A stretch of DNA of 64,000 bases from Cupriavidus lacunae (GCF_003353055.1 NZ_QKWJ01000004.1:230092-294091); one strand, 5' to 3'. Positions 52,319 to 61,778 are shown, numbered from the stretch's first letter. Notes: generated by a model from the letters alone, not told the origin. Program-made: numbers and translations.

Positions 52319-53822
52319 ACTGGCGCCCGCCGTGAGCCCGCCTGCCGCCACCGCCACGCTGCACCATGCGCTGCCGGTGGCGGTGATGGCGCGCGAGCAG
52401 GTGGCGCTGGCCAACGGCCCGGCGATGCAGCTCGGCGTGCGCTACGGCATGCGCCGCGGCGGCGTGCAGGCGCTGTCGGCCGATATCGTGCAACTGGAGC
52501 GCGACCTGGCCGCGGAAGCTTCGTTGATGGAGGCGGTGGCGCTGGCGCTGCTGCATTTCACGCCGGGCGTGACCGTCGACGAGGAACCGGAGTCGGCCAC
52601 GGTGATGCTGGACGTCACCGCCAGCCTGCGCCTGTTTGGCGGCCACCGCGCGCTGTGCCGCGCGGTGCGTGCCTGCGTGCGCCAGCTCGGCACCTTTGCC
52701 CAGGTGGGTTCCGGCCCGACCGCGCACGGTGCCGCGTGGCTGGCGCGCCAGCCGCTGCGGCGCACGCGGCGCGGCGTGGTGCGGCCGGGGCGCCGCGCGG
52801 TGGGCATGGCGCGCCTGCACCGGCTGCTGGACCGCCTGCCGGTGGAGGCGCTGCATACGCTGGCCGATCCGGCCTGGCTGGACGGCATCGGCTGCCGCAC
52901 GCTGGGCGAGGTGCGGCGCCTGCCGCGCGCGGGCCTGACGCGCCGGCTGGGCCCGGCGCTGCTGGCCCGGCTGGACCAGGCCTATGGCGAGGCGCCGGCG
53001 CGCTTTGTCTGGTTTGTGGCGCCGCCCGCGTTTGCGCAGCGCATGGACCTGCCGGGCCGCATCGAATCTGCCGAAGGCGTGCTGGCCGGCGCGCAGCGCC
53101 TGCTGCTGGCGCTGGCGGGCTGGCTGGCGGTGCAGCAGGCCGGCGTCACGCGCTGCGTGCTGGTGCTGGAGCATGAGCGCTACCGGCGCGGCGTGGACAC
53201 CGACGGCACCGCGGTGCCGGTGGGCCTGGCCCAGCCCAGCCGCGACCCCGCGCACCTGTCGCGGCTGCTGCGCGAGAAGCTCGACAAGCTCAGCTTCCAC
53301 GCCCCGGTGACCGGCCTGGCGCTGCGCGTGGAGGCGATGGCCGCGTGCGTGCCGCAAAGCGATGCGCTGTTTCCCGAGCCCGGCGGCACGCCGGAGGACC
53401 TGGGACGCCTGCTCGATACGCTGATGGCGCGGCTGGGCCGCGACAACGTGCTGCAGCCGCGGCCGCTGGCCGACCACCGGCCCGAGCGCGCCAACCGCTG
53501 GTGCCCCGTCGACGAGCCCGGCGGCAACAAGGCCGCCAGCCTGCCGGGCCCGCAGCCGGAGCGCCCGCTGTGGCTGCTGCCGCAACCGCTGCCGCTGCCG
53601 GTGCAGCGCCACCGGCCCTGCCACGGCGGCCCGCTGGCGCTGCTGAGCCGGCCCGAGCGCATCGAGGCCGGCTGGTGGGACGGCGCGCTGGCCACGCGCG
53701 ACTACTTTATCGCCGAGCGCGCCGACGGCCTGCGCTGCTGGATCTTCCGCGAACGTCCGGGCCATGGCGCGCAGGACGATGGCGGCGAGTACCGCTGGTT
53801 CCTGCATGGGTTGTTCGCATGA
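52251..53822 (+). CDS. imuB: Y-family polymerase-like protein ImuB
   Basis: 523 residues beginning MPYWIAVHLPRLPLDALQPT. The polymerase-like palm has lost the usual catalytic acidic set (LDVTASLRLFGGHRALCRAV), as in other ImuB proteins. Helix-hairpin-helix (LADPAWLDGIGCRTLGEVRR) and little-finger regions follow; the end WFLHGLFA is typical. It acts as a scaffold linking DnaE2 and ImuA to the beta clamp. The start lies inside imuA in another frame; the long open frame upstream is composition-driven. The stop overlaps the dnaE2 ATG. Confidence 0.93.
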   Translation: MPYWIAVHLPRLPLDALQPTWPELAPAVSPPAATATLHHALPVAVMAREQVALANGPAMQLGVRYGMRRGGVQALSADIVQLERDLAAEASLMEAVALALLHFTPGVTVDEEPESATVMLDVTASLRLFGGHRALCRAVRACVRQLGTFAQVGSGPTAHGAAWLARQPLRRTRRGVVRPGRRAVGMARLHRLLDRLPVEALHTLADPAWLDGIGCRTLGEVRRLPRAGLTRRLGPALLARLDQAYGEAPARFVWFVAPPAFAQRMDLPGRIESAEGVLAGAQRLLLALAGWLAVQQAGVTRCVLVLEHERYRRGVDTDGTAVPVGLAQPSRDPAHLSRLLREKLDKLSFHAPVTGLALRVEAMAACVPQSDALFPEPGGTPEDLGRLLDTLMARLGRDNVLQPRPLADHRPERANRWCPVDEPGGNKAASLPGPQPERPLWLLPQPLPLPVQRHRPCHGGPLALLSRPERIEAGWWDGALATRDYFIAERADGLRCWIFRERPGHGAQDDGGEYRWFLHGLFA

Positions 53823-56800
53823 CCGCGCTGACCTTGCCTGCCTCGTTGCCGGGTTTGCTGCCGGCGTTGCCGGATTACGTGGAGCTGCACTGCATCTCCA
53901 ACTTCACCTTCCTGACCGGCGCCTCGCACCCGGGCGAGCTGATCGAGCGCGCCTTCCGCCTGGGCTACAGCGGGCTGGCGCTGACCGATGAATGCTCGGT
54001 GGCCGGCACCGCGCGCGCGCACGATGCCATCGAGACGCTGCGCAAGCGCCTGCACGACGCGGTGGCGCGCAGCGCGGCACGCGGGGAAGAGGGCGTGGAT
54101 GAGCCGCTGCTGGACAACGACGAAGAGCCTGACGCCGGCGATGACGATCCCCACGCGCATGCCAGCCGCCACCAGCGGCTGCAGGCGCTGGCCCGGGCCG
54201 CCGATGCCTTCTCGCTGCTGATCGGCAGTCGCTTCAGCCTGACGCCTGCCGATGGTTCGGAGCACCCGCCGCTGCGGCTGGTGCTGATCGCCCAGCACCG
54301 CGAGGGCTTCGGCAACCTGAGCGAGCTGATCACGCTGGGCCGCCGGCGCGCGCAGAAGGGCACTTACCGGCTGCATCGCGAAGACTTGTCCGCGCCCGCC
54401 GCTGACGAAGCGCACCTGCGCGGCATACCCGGCTGCGTGGCGCTGCTGCTGCCCGGCTATTGCGCCGATCCTGAACTGTTGCGGGAGCAGGCCGAGTGGT
54501 GCCGCGAAGTCTTCGGCGAACGCGCCTGGATCGCGCTGGAACAGCTGCAGGGACATGCCGATGCGCTGCACCGCGCGCGCCTGGAAGCGGTATCGGCACA
54601 GACCGGCGTGCCCCTGGCGGCGGCCGGCGCGGTCACCATGCACGTGCGCTCGCGCAAGCCGCTGTCCGATGTGCTGGCCGCGATCCGGCTGGGCCAGCCG
54701 CTGGCCGAATGCGGCATGGCGCTGGCGCCCAATGCCGAGCAGCACCTGCGCATGCGCCAGGTGCTGTCGCGCCTGTACCCGCGCGAGGCGCTGGCGCAGA
54801 CGCTGAAGATTGCCGAGTCGTGCGATTTCTCGCTGGGGATGCTGCGCTATGAGTATCCCGAGGAACTGGTGCCAGCCGGCGAGACGCCGATCTCTTACCT
54901 GCGCAAGGAAGTTGAGCGTGGCAAGCGCGAGCGCTTTCCCAACGGCTACCTGAAGCAGGAGTGGGAGAAACAGCTGGAAGAAGAACTGCAGCTGATCGAA
55001 GAAAAGCAGTACGAGCCTTTCTTCCTGACCGTGCACGACATCGTGCGCTTTGCGCGCAGGGAGGGCATCCTGTGCCAGGGGCGCGGCTCGGCCGCCAATT
55101 CGCTGGTGTGCTTCTGCCTGTATGTGACCGAGGTCAGCCCCGAGCAGGCCAACCTGCTGTTCGGCCGCTTCCTCTCGCGCGAGCGCGATGAGCCGCCCGA
55201 TATCGACGTGGACTTCGAGCACCAGCGGCGCGAAGAGGTCATCCAGTACATCTATGAGAAGTACGGCCGCCACCGCGCCGCGCTGGCGGCGTCGCTGATC
55301 ACCTACCGCTCGCGCAGCGCCTTGCGCGACGTGGGCCGCGCGCTGGGCATCGATGCCAGCGTGGTGGAGCAGGTGGTCAAGGGCCAGGCCTGGTGGGACG
55401 GCGGCCACGGCTTTGTCGAGAAGATCGCCCGCTACGGGCTCGATCCTGATTCGCCGGCGGTGCAGCAGTGGGCCAGCCTGACCGCGCAGCTGCGCGGCTT
55501 TCCGCGCCACCTGTCGCAGCACGTGGGCGGTTTCGTGATCGCGCGGCACAAGCTGTCGCGGCTGGTGCCGATCGAGAACGCGGCCATGGCCGACCGTAGC
55601 GTGATCCAGTGGGACAAGGACGACCTGGAGTCGCTGGGCCTGCTCAAGGTCGATGTGCTGGCGCTGGGCATGCTGTCGGCGATCCGGCGCGCGTTGCAGA
55701 TGATCCCCAACCCGGATGCGCAACGCGCGGGGCTGCCGGCTCGCATGGAAGACATCCCCAAGGAAGACCCAGACACCTACGACATGATCTGCAAGGCCGA
55801 GACCATCGGCGTGTTCCAGATCGAATCGCGCGCGCAGCAATCGATGCTGCCGCGGCTGCAGCCGCGCAAGTACTACGACCTGGTGGTGGAGGTGGCCATC
55901 GTGCGGCCCGGGCCGATCCAGGGCGGCATGGTGCATCCCTACCTGAAGCGGCGCGAGGCCTTCCGCCGCACGCAGAAGCCGCCGGTCTACTTCAACAAGG
56001 TGATCGAGAAAGTGCTGGGCCGCACGCTGGGCGTGCCGATCTTCCAGGAGCAGGTGATGCAGCTGGCCATCGACGCGGCCGGTTTTTCACCGGGGCAGGC
56101 CGACCAGTTGCGCCGTTCGATGGCGGCCTGGCGGCGGCGCGGCGACCTGCGCCAGCACCAGGACGCGCTGGTGCGCGCGCTGACCGGCAACGGCTATCCG
56201 GAATCCTTCGCGCTGGCGATCTGCAAGCAGATCGAGGGGTTTGGCGAGTATGGCTTCCCGGAAAGCCACGCGGCCAGCTTTGCCAAGCTGGTCTATATCA
56301 GCGCCTGGCTCAAGTGCCACCATCCGGCCGCGTTCCTGTGCGCGCTGCTGAATAGCCAGCCGATGGGGTTCTATTCGCCATCGCAACTGGTGCAGGATGC
56401 CAGCCGCAATGGCGTGCAGGTATTGCCGGTGGATGTCACCGTCAGCCGCTGGGACAGCACGCTGGAGCCAGCGGAGCCGGTCGATGTTGCCGACGCGCAG
56501 GCCCGCACGGAACCGCGCCGGCCGCCACATCCGCGCGTGCGCCTGGGCCTGGGCCGGGTCAAGGGCATGCGTGAAGCCGCCGCGCTGCGCATCGAGGCCG
56601 CGCGCGCCCAGCGTCCGTTCGACAGCGTCGAGGACCTGGCGCTGCGCGCCGGCCTGGACCGGCACGACATCGACGTGCTGGCCGCCGCCGATGCGCTGGT
56701 GGCACTGGCCGGCAACCGCCGCCAGGCCCGCTGGCAGGCGCGCGCCGCCGCCTCACATGCCGCGCACCGCGACCTGTTGTACGAAGCGCCACCCGCCGAA

Positions 56801-57244
56801 GCCGCACTGGCGCTGCCCGCGCCCCGGCTCGGCGAAGACGTGGCGGCGGACTATGCCAGCCTGGGCCTGTCGCTCAAGTCGCATCCGCTGGCGTTGCTGC
56901 GCCACAAGCTGGCGGCGATGCGCTTTGCCACCGCCAGCCAGCTCGCGCGCTGCGCCAACGGCCGCCGCGTGCGCGCCTGCGGCATCGTCACCGTGCGCCA
57001 GCGCCCGGCCACGGCCAGCGGCACCATCTTTGCGACCATCGAGGACGAGACCGGCTCCATCAACCTGATCCTGTGGCCCGACCTGATCGAGCGCCAGCGC
57101 AAAGAGGTGCTGGGCGCCACGCTGCTGGGCGTGGTCGGCACCTGGCAGCGCCAGGGCGACGTGCGGCATCTGGTGGCCAAGGAACTGGTGGATCTAAGCC
57201 CGCTGCTGGGGCGGTTGATGGTGGGGAGCCGGGATTTTCATTGA
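53819..57244 (+). CDS. dnaE2: Error-prone DNA polymerase III alpha-type DnaE2
   Basis: 1141 residues, the expected DnaE2 length. The PHP domain opens YVELHCISNFTFLTGASHPG; the palm holds RGSAANSLVCFCLYVTEVSP and the aspartates in PPDIDVDFEHQRRE; then a tandem HhH region and an OB domain near the C-terminus (VRACGIVTVRQRPATASGTI, FATIEDETGSINLILWPDL). It performs damage-induced translesion synthesis with ImuB. ATG 53819 overlaps the imuB stop (ATGA). The last 40 bp shift to G/T-rich third positions. Confidence 0.94.
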   Translation: MTALTLPASLPGLLPALPDYVELHCISNFTFLTGASHPGELIERAFRLGYSGLALTDECSVAGTARAHDAIETLRKRLHDAVARSAARGEEGVDEPLLDNDEEPDAGDDDPHAHASRHQRLQALARAADAFSLLIGSRFSLTPADGSEHPPLRLVLIAQHREGFGNLSELITLGRRRAQKGTYRLHREDLSAPAADEAHLRGIPGCVALLLPGYCADPELLREQAEWCREVFGERAWIALEQLQGHADALHRARLEAVSAQTGVPLAAAGAVTMHVRSRKPLSDVLAAIRLGQPLAECGMALAPNAEQHLRMRQVLSRLYPREALAQTLKIAESCDFSLGMLRYEYPEELVPAGETPISYLRKEVERGKRERFPNGYLKQEWEKQLEEELQLIEEKQYEPFFLTVHDIVRFARREGILCQGRGSAANSLVCFCLYVTEVSPEQANLLFGRFLSRERDEPPDIDVDFEHQRREEVIQYIYEKYGRHRAALAASLITYRSRSALRDVGRALGIDASVVEQVVKGQAWWDGGHGFVEKIARYGLDPDSPAVQQWASLTAQLRGFPRHLSQHVGGFVIARHKLSRLVPIENAAMADRSVIQWDKDDLESLGLLKVDVLALGMLSAIRRALQMIPNPDAQRAGLPARMEDIPKEDPDTYDMICKAETIGVFQIESRAQQSMLPRLQPRKYYDLVVEVAIVRPGPIQGGMVHPYLKRREAFRRTQKPPVYFNKVIEKVLGRTLGVPIFQEQVMQLAIDAAGFSPGQADQLRRSMAAWRRRGDLRQHQDALVRALTGNGYPESFALAICKQIEGFGEYGFPESHAASFAKLVYISAWLKCHHPAAFLCALLNSQPMGFYSPSQLVQDASRNGVQVLPVDVTVSRWDSTLEPAEPVDVADAQARTEPRRPPHPRVRLGLGRVKGMREAAALRIEAARAQRPFDSVEDLALRAGLDRHDIDVLAAADALVALAGNRRQARWQARAAASHAAHRDLLYEAPPAEAALALPAPRLGEDVAADYASLGLSLKSHPLALLRHKLAAMRFATASQLARCANGRRVRACGIVTVRQRPATASGTIFATIEDETGSINLILWPDLIERQRKEVLGATLLGVVGTWQRQGDVRHLVAKELVDLSPLLGRLMVGSRDFH

Positions 57245-57618
57245 GTGCACGGCTGCCAATGGGGAAGATGCAAACGGCGCGAGTTGGTTCGTTCCGTTTG
57301 CTTTTCGGCGCTGCTTACCCGTTCGGCGGGCAAGCAGGCTCTCCTCGTCAAACCAGTGCCTGCAGGCGGTTGGCGCTCTCGTTCGGTCAGTAGCGCAAGA
57401 GAAGGGACATGACCGTAGTGCGGACAAAGCGGTCATCCGGTTCGTCGGCATCGCAGATAGGGAGCGAAAAGCATACGGTCAGTGCAATGGCAGCGCACCG
57501 GGTACGTACCCGTGACAAGCGCCCCGCGTGTCCCAATCGAGGGTCGGCCGGGATTCGTCAAGAATCCGCCACATCTTCTTGCAACCAACCGGCAATTTTA
57601 ACGTTGTTGGCACACGCA
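57245..57618. other. Gap downstream of dnaE2 without a recognised gene
   Basis: About 370 bp. It holds a 14-bp perfect palindrome CGGGTACGTACCCG at 57499-57512 and no coding frame that I can support. No clear terminator for the imu operon was seen. Confidence 0.5.
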
Positions 57619-57897
57619 TCAGTGCGCGTGCGCTTCCATGTCGTCGCGCGTCTGACGCGCGAGGCCGAGCGCGAACGCCGTTTCCGCGACCAGGAACAGC
57701 GGCCCGACAAGCAGGCCGACCAGGTCGTCCACGAAAGCCGGCTTGCGCCCTTCGTAGTAGTGGCCGATGAACTGGACGATCCATCCCACGACAAACAGCC
57801 CGACGCCAGCAGCCAGCCACCAAGCCATCGAAAGGCCAGCAAGCCGAGCGCCGGCTGGCCAGGTGTGGATTCGCCCTACGCAGCTCGGCTGCGCCAC
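57619..57897 (-). pseudogene. DUF962/Mpo1-like protein fragment (5' truncated)
   Basis: The 70 residues from Met57828 match the C-terminal half of DUF962 membrane proteins: LAAGVGLFVVGWIVQFIGHY, EGRKPAFVDDLVGLLVGPLF, LVAETAFALG. The N-terminal half (the usual EWFAEYGESHQ-type opening) is absent; upstream lies the end of the DUF4239 gene only 9 bp away. A GTG at 57897 could start a 92-residue peptide, but its first 23 residues are not family-like. Probably a remnant; a short expressed membrane peptide cannot be excluded. Confidence 0.6.
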
Positions 57898-57906
57898 AGT
57901 GCAGGT

Positions 57907-58701
57907 TCATCGCATTGCATTGCGAACCTCCTGCAACACTTCGTCGAAAGCGTCAACGCGGATCAAGCCTAGCCGTGGAAACTCCAAGTCGACGATAACG
58001 TAGAGCGTCACCGACAGCGCGGCCGCGAAGAAAAGTGCATGCAACCAGTTTCGAGGTCCGCGTCTGGCCATGCCATAGCCGGCGAAGAAAGCCCCAATCC
58101 AGCAAAGCGCAAACAGCAGGCCGAAGATGACGCTGGGCGGATGTTCCTTTGTTGAAGCGAGCCGGGTCGAGGCCGTATCGAATGCAGCATTGAGCGCTGG
58201 CAACAGAAGCATGGTGGCCACCGTATTAGCGGTTCGCTGGGACTCTGTTACGGATTTTATCCAGAGGCGTTCGCGCAGCACGTCCGAGCGCACTAGGGCC
58301 TCATCTATTCGTTTGCGGTCGGGGATGGCTCGATAGGCGTCAAGCCGCGCATCCAGATACTGCCGAAATATCTCCTGCAGCTCACCGCGTGCCGGTTGTG
58401 GCAGCAGATCCAGGCGCAGGTAAGCAGTGCCGATGTCGTTGGCTTCCTGGACAATCAGCGTGCGCCGCATGTCAAAGCGGCTTGCCGCTCCGGAAAAGGT
58501 GAAGGCGACCAATAGCCCAAGCAGTGCGAATATCGCGCTTGCGACCGCACTGACACCTGTTGTCTCCGGTTCGCGGCCGGAGTCAACTTGCCATTGCCAC
58601 ACCAGTCGGCCAAGCTCCAAAGCAATCAAGATACTGGCGAATAGTCCCACGGCAAACAACAGCCCTCCGGGCCAACCGACACCATACAGTAGTGACGCCA
58701 T
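57907..58701 (-). CDS. DUF4239 (bestrophin-like) membrane protein
   Basis: 264 residues with two N-terminal membrane segments (LLFAVGLFASILIALELGRL; VASAIFALLGLLVAFTFSGA), a soluble helical middle (RRTLIVQEANDIGTAYLRLD, LPQPARGELQEIFRQYLDAR) and two C-terminal segments (IFGLLFALCWIGAFFAGYGM; FFAAALSVTLYVIVDLEFPR). DUF4239 proteins resemble bestrophin channels; function is not established. ATG 58701 follows GGAGGCAACT. Confidence 0.85.
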   Translation of the reverse strand: MASLLYGVGWPGGLLFAVGLFASILIALELGRLVWQWQVDSGREPETTGVSAVASAIFALLGLLVAFTFSGAASRFDMRRTLIVQEANDIGTAYLRLDLLPQPARGELQEIFRQYLDARLDAYRAIPDRKRIDEALVRSDVLRERLWIKSVTESQRTANTVATMLLLPALNAAFDTASTRLASTKEHPPSVIFGLLFALCWIGAFFAGYGMARRGPRNWLHALFFAAALSVTLYVIVDLEFPRLGLIRVDAFDEVLQEVRNAMR

Positions 58702-59361
58702 AGTTGCCTCCAGTGTTCCGCCGCGCGATGCGTGCCCTCAAAGATGAGACAGCAGTTGCTTGCGCGATGCTGGCATAGGCGAGCCCTTGCGAATGACGAC
58801 CGCCCCTGCCGTCAGGCCGGCAACGGCGTCAGTCCTGACATCACCACCCGTGATAGCTGCGCAGCCACTCAGGCAACCGGTACGGCCGAACAACAGTGGC
58901 CGCAAGGCAGGCCTCGTCGCCCACGGAAAGCTCCCGGCGCCGGCCGCCTCAGCGGGCATTCTTCGGCGTGACAGAGATGGCAAGGGCTTCGGTGTAGACG
59001 GCCGGCTTTTGTCTGGTAAGCAAGCTTTGCTGACTCGGTCCGCCTCCAAACATTAGATCCGTCCAGTCATGCGGAGTAATTCTCGCATCCCCGCTTTAGC
59101 GTTATACACGCGCGTCTTGAATAGGCTGTGTGCGGTAGGCAACGATATTGATGCAGGCGCGGCAGGAGGTCGACTTGGCGGCAAGAAGTGTGGTTACTAG
59201 ACTGCTTTCAGCTACCTAGTGGATGCTCCACGGCCGCGCAGGCGAAAAGTCCCCCAAGAAATTATTCTTGCGGCAGCTTGGAGGGTATTGACCTCCGTCG
59301 CTGACGGCAGCGGACGTGACCCTTCTATTGATGTTTCCAAAACACAGGACAGCTTTGGCAA
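58702..59361. other. Sparse stretch without a supported gene
   Basis: About 660 bp. Several frames of 90-100 codons exist on both strands but none has a convincing start, composition or family resemblance. A minus-strand frame near 58760-58880 (SGCAAITGGDVRTDAVAGLT) looks faintly like a small lipoprotein but is interrupted; I do not call it. Confidence 0.45.
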
Positions 59362-59430
59362 ACCGGCGTCCCCGCGCAGGCGGGGACGCCGGTGGCGTCA
59401 AAGACGCTGAATTCCCGCCTGCGCGGGAAT
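59362..59430. repeat. REP-type paired palindromes
   Basis: ACCGGCGTCCCCGC/GCGGGGACGCCGGT (59362-59393, 4-nt loop) is followed 17 bp later by ATTCCCGC/GCGGGAAT (59411-59430, 4-nt loop). The loops GCAG and CTGC are complementary, so the two units are in inverted orientation, as in bacterial REPIN or BIME elements. Confidence 0.75.
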
Positions 59431-59561
59431 GACAATGGTTGTTTTCTTGACGTCGCGAATTTGGGATTGCTCAATAGTAGGCCCTTAGGCGACACCCAAT
59501 CAAGGTAGGCCACGTCATCGAAAGGGCGACCATGGATATCGATCAAGAGTAGGACGCTGGC

Positions 59562-61340
59562 TTGAGCCGGCGAGAGTTCCTGCGCACTGCCGGGATGGGA
59601 GCCATGGCCTTGGGCCTTGGCGCGGCCAGGGGCACAGAGGCTGCGGCCCCTGCCGCGGAACCGTCCCAACCCAGAGCGAGCAAGGGCCGCGCAATGGGCT
59701 CTTACAACATTCTGCTTTTACTCGTCGACCAGGAGCGCTACTTCCGGCCGGGCGAACTCCCGAGGGGCTATATCCTGCCCGCGCACGAACGCTTGATGAA
59801 GCGTGGCACGACTTTCGTGAACCACCGTATCAATTCGTGCGTCTGCACGCCGTCCCGCTCGGTACTCTACACTGGGCAGCACATCCAGCAGACGCGGATG
59901 TTCGACAACACGAACTTTCCATGGATTAGCAGCATGTCAACCGAGATACGCACGTTAGGCGACCTGCTGCGCGAGGCAGGCTACTACACGGCGTACAAGG
60001 GCAAGTGGCACCTGACCAAGGAATTCGAGACCGTCAACAAGCTCGGCACGCCGACCAAGATCTTTACCGAGGAGATGGAAGCCTACGGCTTCTCCGACTA
60101 TATCGGCATTGGAGATATTATCGCCCACACCCTTGGCGGCTACTTGCATGACGGAATCACATCCGCGATGTGCGTGAGCTGGCTGCGCGGCAAGGGGCGG
60201 GAGCTGACGGCCGAGGGGAAGCCATGGTTCCTGGCTGCCAACCTCGTGAACCCGCATGACGTGATGTTCTATGACACTGACGCCCCCGGCACCGTGGTCC
60301 AGGCACGGCGTGGCATCACCCACGTGGCGCGCGATCCGGTTGACCCGCTGTACGCCAGGCAATGGGACTTCAAGCTGCCATCGAGCCATGCGCAAGCCCT
60401 CGACGCGCTGGGGCGTCCTCCGGCGCATCGCGATTTCCTGCGCTCGCACGATGCCTTGGTTGGCGCGATACCAAACGAGGAGGCTCGCTGGCGTCGTCGC
60501 CACAATTATTACTTGAACTGCATGCGCGATGTGGATCGCAGCATCGCAGCCATTCTGGCCGAACTCGATGCGGCAGGCCTCGCTGACGAAACCATCGTGA
60601 TCCTGACCTCGGATCACGGCGACATGGATGGCGCCCACCAGCTTCACGCCAAGGGTGCCGTCTCGTATCGGGAGCAGAACAACGTACCCCTGATCATCGC
60701 TCACCCGGCCTATCAGGGCGGCAAGCAGTGCCGTGCGGTCACCACGCACCTGGATATCGCACCTACGCTGATTGGATTGACCGGCGTTGCGGCAGACAAG
60801 CGCGCAGGCATCGTCAAAGGGCTCCCAGGCAGGGACTTCTCAAGATTGCTCGCCGTTCCCGAGAAGGCGGATGTCAATGCCATCCGCGATGGCGCGCTCT
60901 TCTGCTACAACATGCTCGCCTACCTTGACGGTGACTATCTATTCAAGGCCATCGCCTATATGCAGGATGGCGGCAAGCCGGACCAGCTCAAAAGTGCAGG
61001 CATCCGGCCTGACCTGATGAAGCGTGGTGCGGTGCGTTCAGTCTACGACGGGCGGTACAGCTTCGCGCGCTACTTTTCGCCCAAGCAGCACAACCGGCCG
61101 ACAACGCTGGAGGATCTCCAGCGGTTTAATGACGTCGAGCTATATGACCTGCAGGCCGATCCCCTCGAGATGGTCAACCTGGCTGCAGCGAGCACGAAGC
61201 ATCGTGAACTCATTGCCGCGATGAACGACAAGCTGAACAGGCTGATCGACTCGGAAGTCGGTGAAGATCGCGGCCAGATGCTCCCCGGCGGCATCGACGC
61301 GGGGTGGGAAGTGACCGCGGAGACGATGGCTGGTGCTTGA
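59562..61340 (+). CDS. Tat-exported sulfatase-family hydrolase
   Basis: 592 residues in the alkaline-phosphatase superfamily. The sulfatase signature CTPSRSVLYTG puts the formylglycine precursor at Cys95; metal ligands are near LLLLVDQERYF and in TSDHGDMDGAHQLHAKG. The start has a twin-arginine motif (SRREFLRTAGMGAMALGLGA). The TTG at 59562 with AGGA 7 nt upstream gives this product. An in-frame ATG at 59532 is followed after six codons by TAG (59550), so translation from there fails. Related enzymes hydrolyse sulfate esters or phosphonates in the periplasm; the substrate is unknown. No maturase gene is adjacent. Confidence 0.88.
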   Translation: MSRREFLRTAGMGAMALGLGAARGTEAAAPAAEPSQPRASKGRAMGSYNILLLLVDQERYFRPGELPRGYILPAHERLMKRGTTFVNHRINSCVCTPSRSVLYTGQHIQQTRMFDNTNFPWISSMSTEIRTLGDLLREAGYYTAYKGKWHLTKEFETVNKLGTPTKIFTEEMEAYGFSDYIGIGDIIAHTLGGYLHDGITSAMCVSWLRGKGRELTAEGKPWFLAANLVNPHDVMFYDTDAPGTVVQARRGITHVARDPVDPLYARQWDFKLPSSHAQALDALGRPPAHRDFLRSHDALVGAIPNEEARWRRRHNYYLNCMRDVDRSIAAILAELDAAGLADETIVILTSDHGDMDGAHQLHAKGAVSYREQNNVPLIIAHPAYQGGKQCRAVTTHLDIAPTLIGLTGVAADKRAGIVKGLPGRDFSRLLAVPEKADVNAIRDGALFCYNMLAYLDGDYLFKAIAYMQDGGKPDQLKSAGIRPDLMKRGAVRSVYDGRYSFARYFSPKQHNRPTTLEDLQRFNDVELYDLQADPLEMVNLAAASTKHRELIAAMNDKLNRLIDSEVGEDRGQMLPGGIDAGWEVTAETMAGA

Positions 61341-61411
61341 TGCGGTGTGGGGGTCCCTTTGATTTCCGTGCAATCCGCGACGGCATTTGATTTGCCGCTG
61401 AATGCGAGAAA

Positions 61412-61458
61412 GGGGACAGATCTAATTCAAGATCGAGATCAAGAATAGATCCGTCCCC
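61412..61458. repeat. Inverted repeat GGGGACAGATCTA / TAGATCCGTCCCC
   Basis: Thirteen-base arms at 61412-61424 and 61446-61458 match at 12 positions around a 21-bp AT-richer core. Palindromes of this form recur in intergenic DNA of beta-proteobacteria; it is not part of a recognisable transposase gene here. Confidence 0.6.
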
Positions 61459-61698
61459 ATTTTGCCCGCTAGTCAGACCAGTGCCAGGTTGGGCTTGCTT
61501 TTGGGCGAGGGTGGGCTCTTGGGGAGCCGGGGAGTTGCTTTGCATGGTGACCTCCGAACTAAAGGGATGGAGGCCCGTCGTCCGCTGCTAATCGGGTGGG
61601 CGAGCACAGGGCAGGGTTAGCAGACCGGCACCACCAAACCGGCGAGCCCTGAGGCTCCCCCGCCAAGGCTCGCCCGCAGGTGTGGACGTTCGATGGCG

Positions 61699-61734
61699 CG
61701 ACGGACAGAGCCGCTCGCGCGGCTCTGTCCGTCG
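61699..61734. terminator. Perfect 16-bp hairpin with TCGC loop
   Basis: CGACGGACAGAGCCGC (61699-61714) pairs with GCGGCTCTGTCCGTCG (61719-61734). It is the longest uninterrupted stem noticed in the window. It may be a terminator between convergent genes or the core of a small palindromic element; no U-tract follows. Confidence 0.45.
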
Positions 61735-61760
61735 TGTGGTGTACAGGCTGCTAAACCTGA

Positions 61761-61778
61761 TCGCCAATGCATTGGCGA
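61761..61778. repeat. 18-bp perfect palindrome
   Basis: TCGCCAATGCATTGGCGA is a perfect palindrome with no central spacer, 26 bp after the 16-bp hairpin. An operator or a recombination-type site are possible; no neighbouring gene explains it. Confidence 0.45.

Noticed and set aside
51141..53807. 888-codon minus-strand frame opposite imuA/imuB
   Set aside because: Extreme Ala/Arg/Gln composition without domains; it is generated by the codon bias of imuB.
53702..55936. 744-codon minus-strand frame opposite dnaE2
   Set aside because: Antisense shadow of the polymerase gene.
58738..59049. 103-codon minus-strand frame with a lipoprotein-like segment
   Set aside because: No lipobox in a proper signal peptide, a TTG start and no family match.
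61699..61778. Possible integron attC site formed by the hairpin and palindrome
   Set aside because: No GTTRRRY/RYYYAAC core sites flank the structure and the stems are perfect rather than bulged.
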